Assembly (NCBI GenBank): GCA_045658645.1
Contig: JAZOVJ010000005.1
Coordinates: forward strand, 1 to 16,875
DNA length: 16,875 nt
Source of the DNA: UBA1738 sp045658645
Lineage (GTDB): Bacteria > Bacillota > Clostridia > UBA1381
Reading direction: 5' to 3'
Below are positions 15,342 to 16,875 of the stretch, in pieces (within the stretch, counting starts at the first letter, position 1; each line of letters starts with the position of its first letter). The notes below the pieces were generated by a model. It saw only the letters and a program-made list of their open reading frames with translations, was not told where the DNA came from and ran no database searches. The position numbers and the translations under genes are program-made.

Positions 15342-15370
15342 ATTATAGCAGAAAAACCTAAAAGTGTCAA
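15342..15370 (-). promoter_or_regulatory. Strong sigma-A promoter of the ATPase gene
   Basis: On the - strand TTGACA (15370-15365), 17-bp spacer, TATAAT (15347-15342), with TG one base before the -10 (TGC). Full consensus in both hexamers. The octamer CAAATAAC lies 2 bp upstream of the -35. The leader is only about 15-20 nt. Confidence 0.92.
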
Positions 15371-15372
15371 GT

Positions 15373-15428
15373 GTTATTTGGATAAATGTAACATTAATGT
15401 AAAAAAACTTCAAATAACTTCAAATAAC
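15373..15428. repeat. Three copies of octamer CAAATAAC (one inverted, two tandem)
   Basis: GTTATTTG at 15373-15380 is the reverse complement of CAAATAAC at 15411-15418 and 15421-15428. The last two are part of a 10-bp tandem repeat ACTTCAAATA (15407-15416, 15417-15426). Between them lies AATGT-A-ACATT-AATGT (15385-15400). The arrangement resembles operator or accessory binding sites between the ATPase promoter and the recombinase gene. Confidence 0.6.
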
Positions 15429-15459
15429 TAATGATACCTTTTAACAAAAGGTATCATTA
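15429..15459. repeat. 14-bp perfect hairpin / inverted repeat 1
   Basis: TAATGATACCTTTT (15429-15442) and its exact complement (15446-15459) around AAC. There is no T run after it in the + direction. It could be read as 12-bp arms with a 7-bp spacer TTAACAA, the geometry of a tyrosine-recombinase core site. The 3' half shares TAACAAAAGGTA with hairpin 2. Confidence 0.75.
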
Positions 15460-15536
15460 CTAAAAATCACACAAACCTAACTCCTGTAATGGTTTCGGGC
15501 ATTTTGAAATTTAAAATTTAGTAAAAACACAATTTG

Positions 15537-15584
15537 AATATTACCTTCTGTTTCTTCAAGTAACAAAAGGTAATATTTTTTATT
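15537..15584 (+). terminator. Hairpin 2, terminator-like, upstream of the recombinase
   Basis: AATATTACCTT (15537-15547) pairs with AAGGTAATATT (15567-15577) over 11 bp around a 19-nt loop, then a T run with one A. It looks like an intrinsic terminator reading toward the recombinase, but no + strand transcript is evident before it. The arms and the TAACAAAAGGTA stretch resemble hairpin 1, so it may be a paired site instead. The rest of 15461-15598 shows only AT-rich sequence. Confidence 0.5.
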
Positions 15585-15598
15585 TATGTGAAAAACGG

Positions 15599-15627
15599 TG
15601 TACATTTCATCACACACAATATATAAT
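15599..15627 (+). promoter_or_regulatory. Probable sigma-A promoter of the recombinase
   Basis: TGTACA (15599-15604, 4 of 6 consensus), 17-bp spacer, TATAAT (15622-15627). The -10 forms the left arm of an 8-bp inverted repeat, TATAATTG (15622-15629) with CAATTATA (15645-15652), whose right arm touches the ribosome site; a leader hairpin or operator is possible. Confidence 0.6.
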
Positions 15628-15667
15628 TGTAAAAAATAATTCTTCAATTATAAAGGAGCATACGAAA

Positions 15668-16243
15668 ATGACATTACCAAAAGAAGTGGAACCTTTAAAG
15701 AGTACAAGGGATATTAACAAAATTAAGCAGTATTTGCATGGAAAAGAAAACAAGAGAGATTACTGCATATTTGTTGTAGGAATTAATGTAGGGTTAAGAG
15801 CCGGAGACTTATTATCATTAAAAATTAAAGACGTTACAGACGGTATTGATATTTTTGATACCGTTTCCATAAAGGAACAGAAGACAGGAAAATCAAGAAA
15901 CTTTGCGTTAAATAAAAACGCTAAGGAGGCAATACAACTTTATATTGACACTTTAGCGAATTATGACCTTGAAGATTATTTATTTAAAAGCAGAAAAGGT
16001 GGTCACTTAGGAGTAAGACCACTACATCATATGATTAAAACAATTACAAAAGATTTAGGAATTAATGGTAACTATGGTACTCATACTTTAAGAAAAACAA
16101 TGGCTTATCATAGATACATCAATAATGTACCATTAGAAACACTCCAAAAACTTCTGAATCACTCTTCAAGTGCAATTACATTAAGATATATAGGTATTAC
16201 TCAAAAAGTAATTATAGACTGTTATAATGCAGTAAATTTGTAA
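15668..16243 (+). CDS. Small catalytic-domain tyrosine recombinase
   Basis: 191-residue tyrosine recombinase made of the catalytic domain alone, the size of FimB/FimE inversion recombinases rather than a full phage or ICE integrase (usually 350-400). Seen: Arg I R44 in NVGLRAGDLLS, Lys K72 in KEQKTGKSR, the HTLRKT box (H139, R142), H165 in LLNHSSSAIT and nucleophile Y174 in TLRYIGIT, so the catalytic set is complete. An N-terminal SAM-like core-binding domain is absent. It cuts and rejoins DNA through a covalent Tyr-DNA link. AAAGGAG (15652-15658) lies 9 nt before the ATG. The hairpins and repeats upstream are possible targets. It might control an invertible or excisable element, or be a remnant of a larger mobile element. 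AT-rich like the following genes. Confidence 0.9.
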   Translation: MTLPKEVEPLKSTRDINKIKQYLHGKENKRDYCIFVVGINVGLRAGDLLSLKIKDVTDGIDIFDTVSIKEQKTGKSRNFALNKNAKEAIQLYIDTLANYDLEDYLFKSRKGGHLGVRPLHHMIKTITKDLGINGNYGTHTLRKTMAYHRYINNVPLETLQKLLNHSSSAITLRYIGITQKVIIDCYNAVNL

Positions 16244-16275
16244 GGTAATTTATCCCATAGAAGAAGTTGGTTATA

Positions 16276-16449
16276 TTACCGGTTCTTTTTGTCGTTTAAA
16301 TGTTCTAATGCAAATTCACAGCATTGGATAACCAATTGATTAAAGGAAATACCCTTATCATTTGCCAACTTACCAATTTTATCAATTAATTCATCAGGCA
16401 TTCTCACTGTGCGGTTTGAACTTGTAGGTTTTTTAATAATGAAATCCAT
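16276..16449 (-). CDS. Ribbon-helix-helix (Arc/MetJ-type) small regulator
   Basis: 57 residues from the ATG at 16449. Seen: a short N-terminal strand region SNRTVRMPDELIDKIGKL followed by NDKGISFNQLVIQCCEFALE, the beta strand plus two helices of an RHH domain, binding DNA as a dimer through the paired strands. The upstream in-frame start at 16491 is rejected because GGAGG lies 7 nt before 16449 and nothing similar precedes the longer start. It converges on the recombinase gene with a 32-nt gap. Such proteins are transcriptional repressors or antitoxins; no toxin gene is adjacent. Probably self-regulated, and possibly a regulator of its neighbours. Confidence 0.83.
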   Translation of the reverse strand: MDFIIKKPTSSNRTVRMPDELIDKIGKLANDKGISFNQLVIQCCEFALEHLNDKKNR

Positions 16450-16481
16450 ATACACACCTCCGTACAATATGATTTTAACTG

Positions 16482-16510
16482 ATTTTAGCATTTAAGGATA
16501 TACTCAAAAA
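16482..16510 (-). promoter_or_regulatory. Possible promoter of the RHH gene
   Basis: On the - strand TTTTTG (16510-16505), 17-bp spacer, TAAAAT (16487-16482) with TG one base before the -10 (TGC). The -35 is poor, so it relies on the extended -10. Confidence 0.4.
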
Positions 16511-16526
16511 TATACTTAAAAAGTAG

Positions 16527-16555
16527 TTGCATTTTTAAATTAATTGTGGTACAAT
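16527..16555 (+). promoter_or_regulatory. Sigma-A promoter of the GRAM-like gene
   Basis: TTGCAT (16527-16532), 17-bp spacer, TACAAT (16550-16555), with TGTGG before the -10. It predicts a leader of about 118 nt, which contains a small hairpin TGTGG-AGTA-CCACA (16632-16645). Confidence 0.75.
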
Positions 16556-16680
16556 ATAAAAAATCATTAAAAGGAAATTTGTAGTGTAAGAATAATTGAA
16601 TAATATACTTTTAATAAATACTTGATTTTATTGTGGAGTACCACATTAAATATAAAACTTTACATTAGGAGGAAACTACT

Positions 16681-16875
16681 ATGTCAAATCAACCATTATT
16701 AATGCAAGGAGAAGAAACAGTTTTTCAAATTACAGCTTCTTTTTCAGAAGGTAAAGCTTTCAGAGACGGAGATTTATTTTTAACAAATCAAAGATTGATT
16801 TGGAAAAAAGCAAATAGTCTTAAAGCCGGTTTTAAAGGCGGTCTAATTATGGGAATAGTATCTGCTACAGGTCAA
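16681..16875 (+). CDS. GRAM/PH-like domain protein, N-terminal part (runs off window)
   Basis: 65 residues are visible, open to the window end. AGGAGG (16667-16672) is 8 nt before the ATG. Seen: a LLMQGEETVFQITASF opening, then GDLFLTNQRLIWKKA, the strand-turn-strand signature of bacterial GRAM/PH-like domains (binding of lipids or proteins in relatives, mostly without established function in bacteria), and a glycine-rich KAGFKGGLIMGIV stretch. The promoter at 16527-16555 gives it an unusually long leader. The role cannot be told from the fragment. Confidence 0.7.
   Translation, partial: MSNQPLLMQGEETVFQITASFSEGKAFRDGDLFLTNQRLIWKKANSLKAGFKGGLIMGIVSATGQ

Noticed and set aside
15407..15429. 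CRISPR-like array from the 10-bp tandem repeats
   Set aside because: Units are contiguous, without spacers, and only about 2.3 copies exist.
16244..16280. Terminator GGTAAT...ATTACC between the recombinase and RHH genes
   Set aside because: Six pairs around a loop of about 25 nt is too weak to claim.

Overview
The window looks like a piece of a low-GC Firmicutes (Clostridia-type) chromosome. The main reasons are a Gram-positive PolC replicative polymerase, a WalRK-YycHI cell-wall signalling cluster, the recF-remB-gyrB order typical of the oriC-proximal region, strong AGGAGG-type ribosome sites and sigma-A promoters with a Gram-positive TRTG (-16) element. A dipicolinate synthase gene hints at a spore-forming ancestry. 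No species can be named from the sequence alone.

1-7.2 kb (+ strand, replication): the 3' end of recF, remB (DUF370), an intergenic 78-bp tandem repeat, gyrB with its own terminator, a stand-alone tRNA-Gly(GCC) with promoter and terminator, then polC, whose start codon lies only 27 nt beyond the tRNA terminator. gyrA does not follow gyrB.

7.2-12.6 kb (- strand, cell-envelope signalling): walR, walK, a small secreted protein of unknown function, yycH and yycI, in transcription order. It faces polC across a bidirectional terminator. walR has a clear sigma-A promoter, and an extended -10 promoter lies between walK and the secreted-protein gene, so the last three genes can also be transcribed separately. 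WalR and WalK are the response regulator and kinase; YycH and YycI are membrane-anchored WalK modulators.

12.6-13.5 kb (+): a lone, C-terminally short dpaA with no dpaB beside it, closed by a bidirectional terminator.

13.5-16.9 kb (accessory, increasingly AT-rich): a two-gene operon (33-aa zinc ribbon, then DUF2188 protein) with a long hairpin at its ribosome site; a predicted ~75-nt small RNA gene on the opposite strand; a solitary AAA15/OLD-like ATPase with a near-consensus promoter; an intergenic region rich in octamer repeats and two related hairpins; a FimB-sized catalytic-domain tyrosine recombinase; a ribbon-helix-helix regulator; and the start of a GRAM/PH-like protein. This stretch is the most mobile-looking and holds most of the findings. 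The best candidates for something undescribed are the small RNA gene next to the ATPase, the recombinase with its hairpin array, and an octamer found at the same spacing upstream of both the walR and the ATPase promoters.
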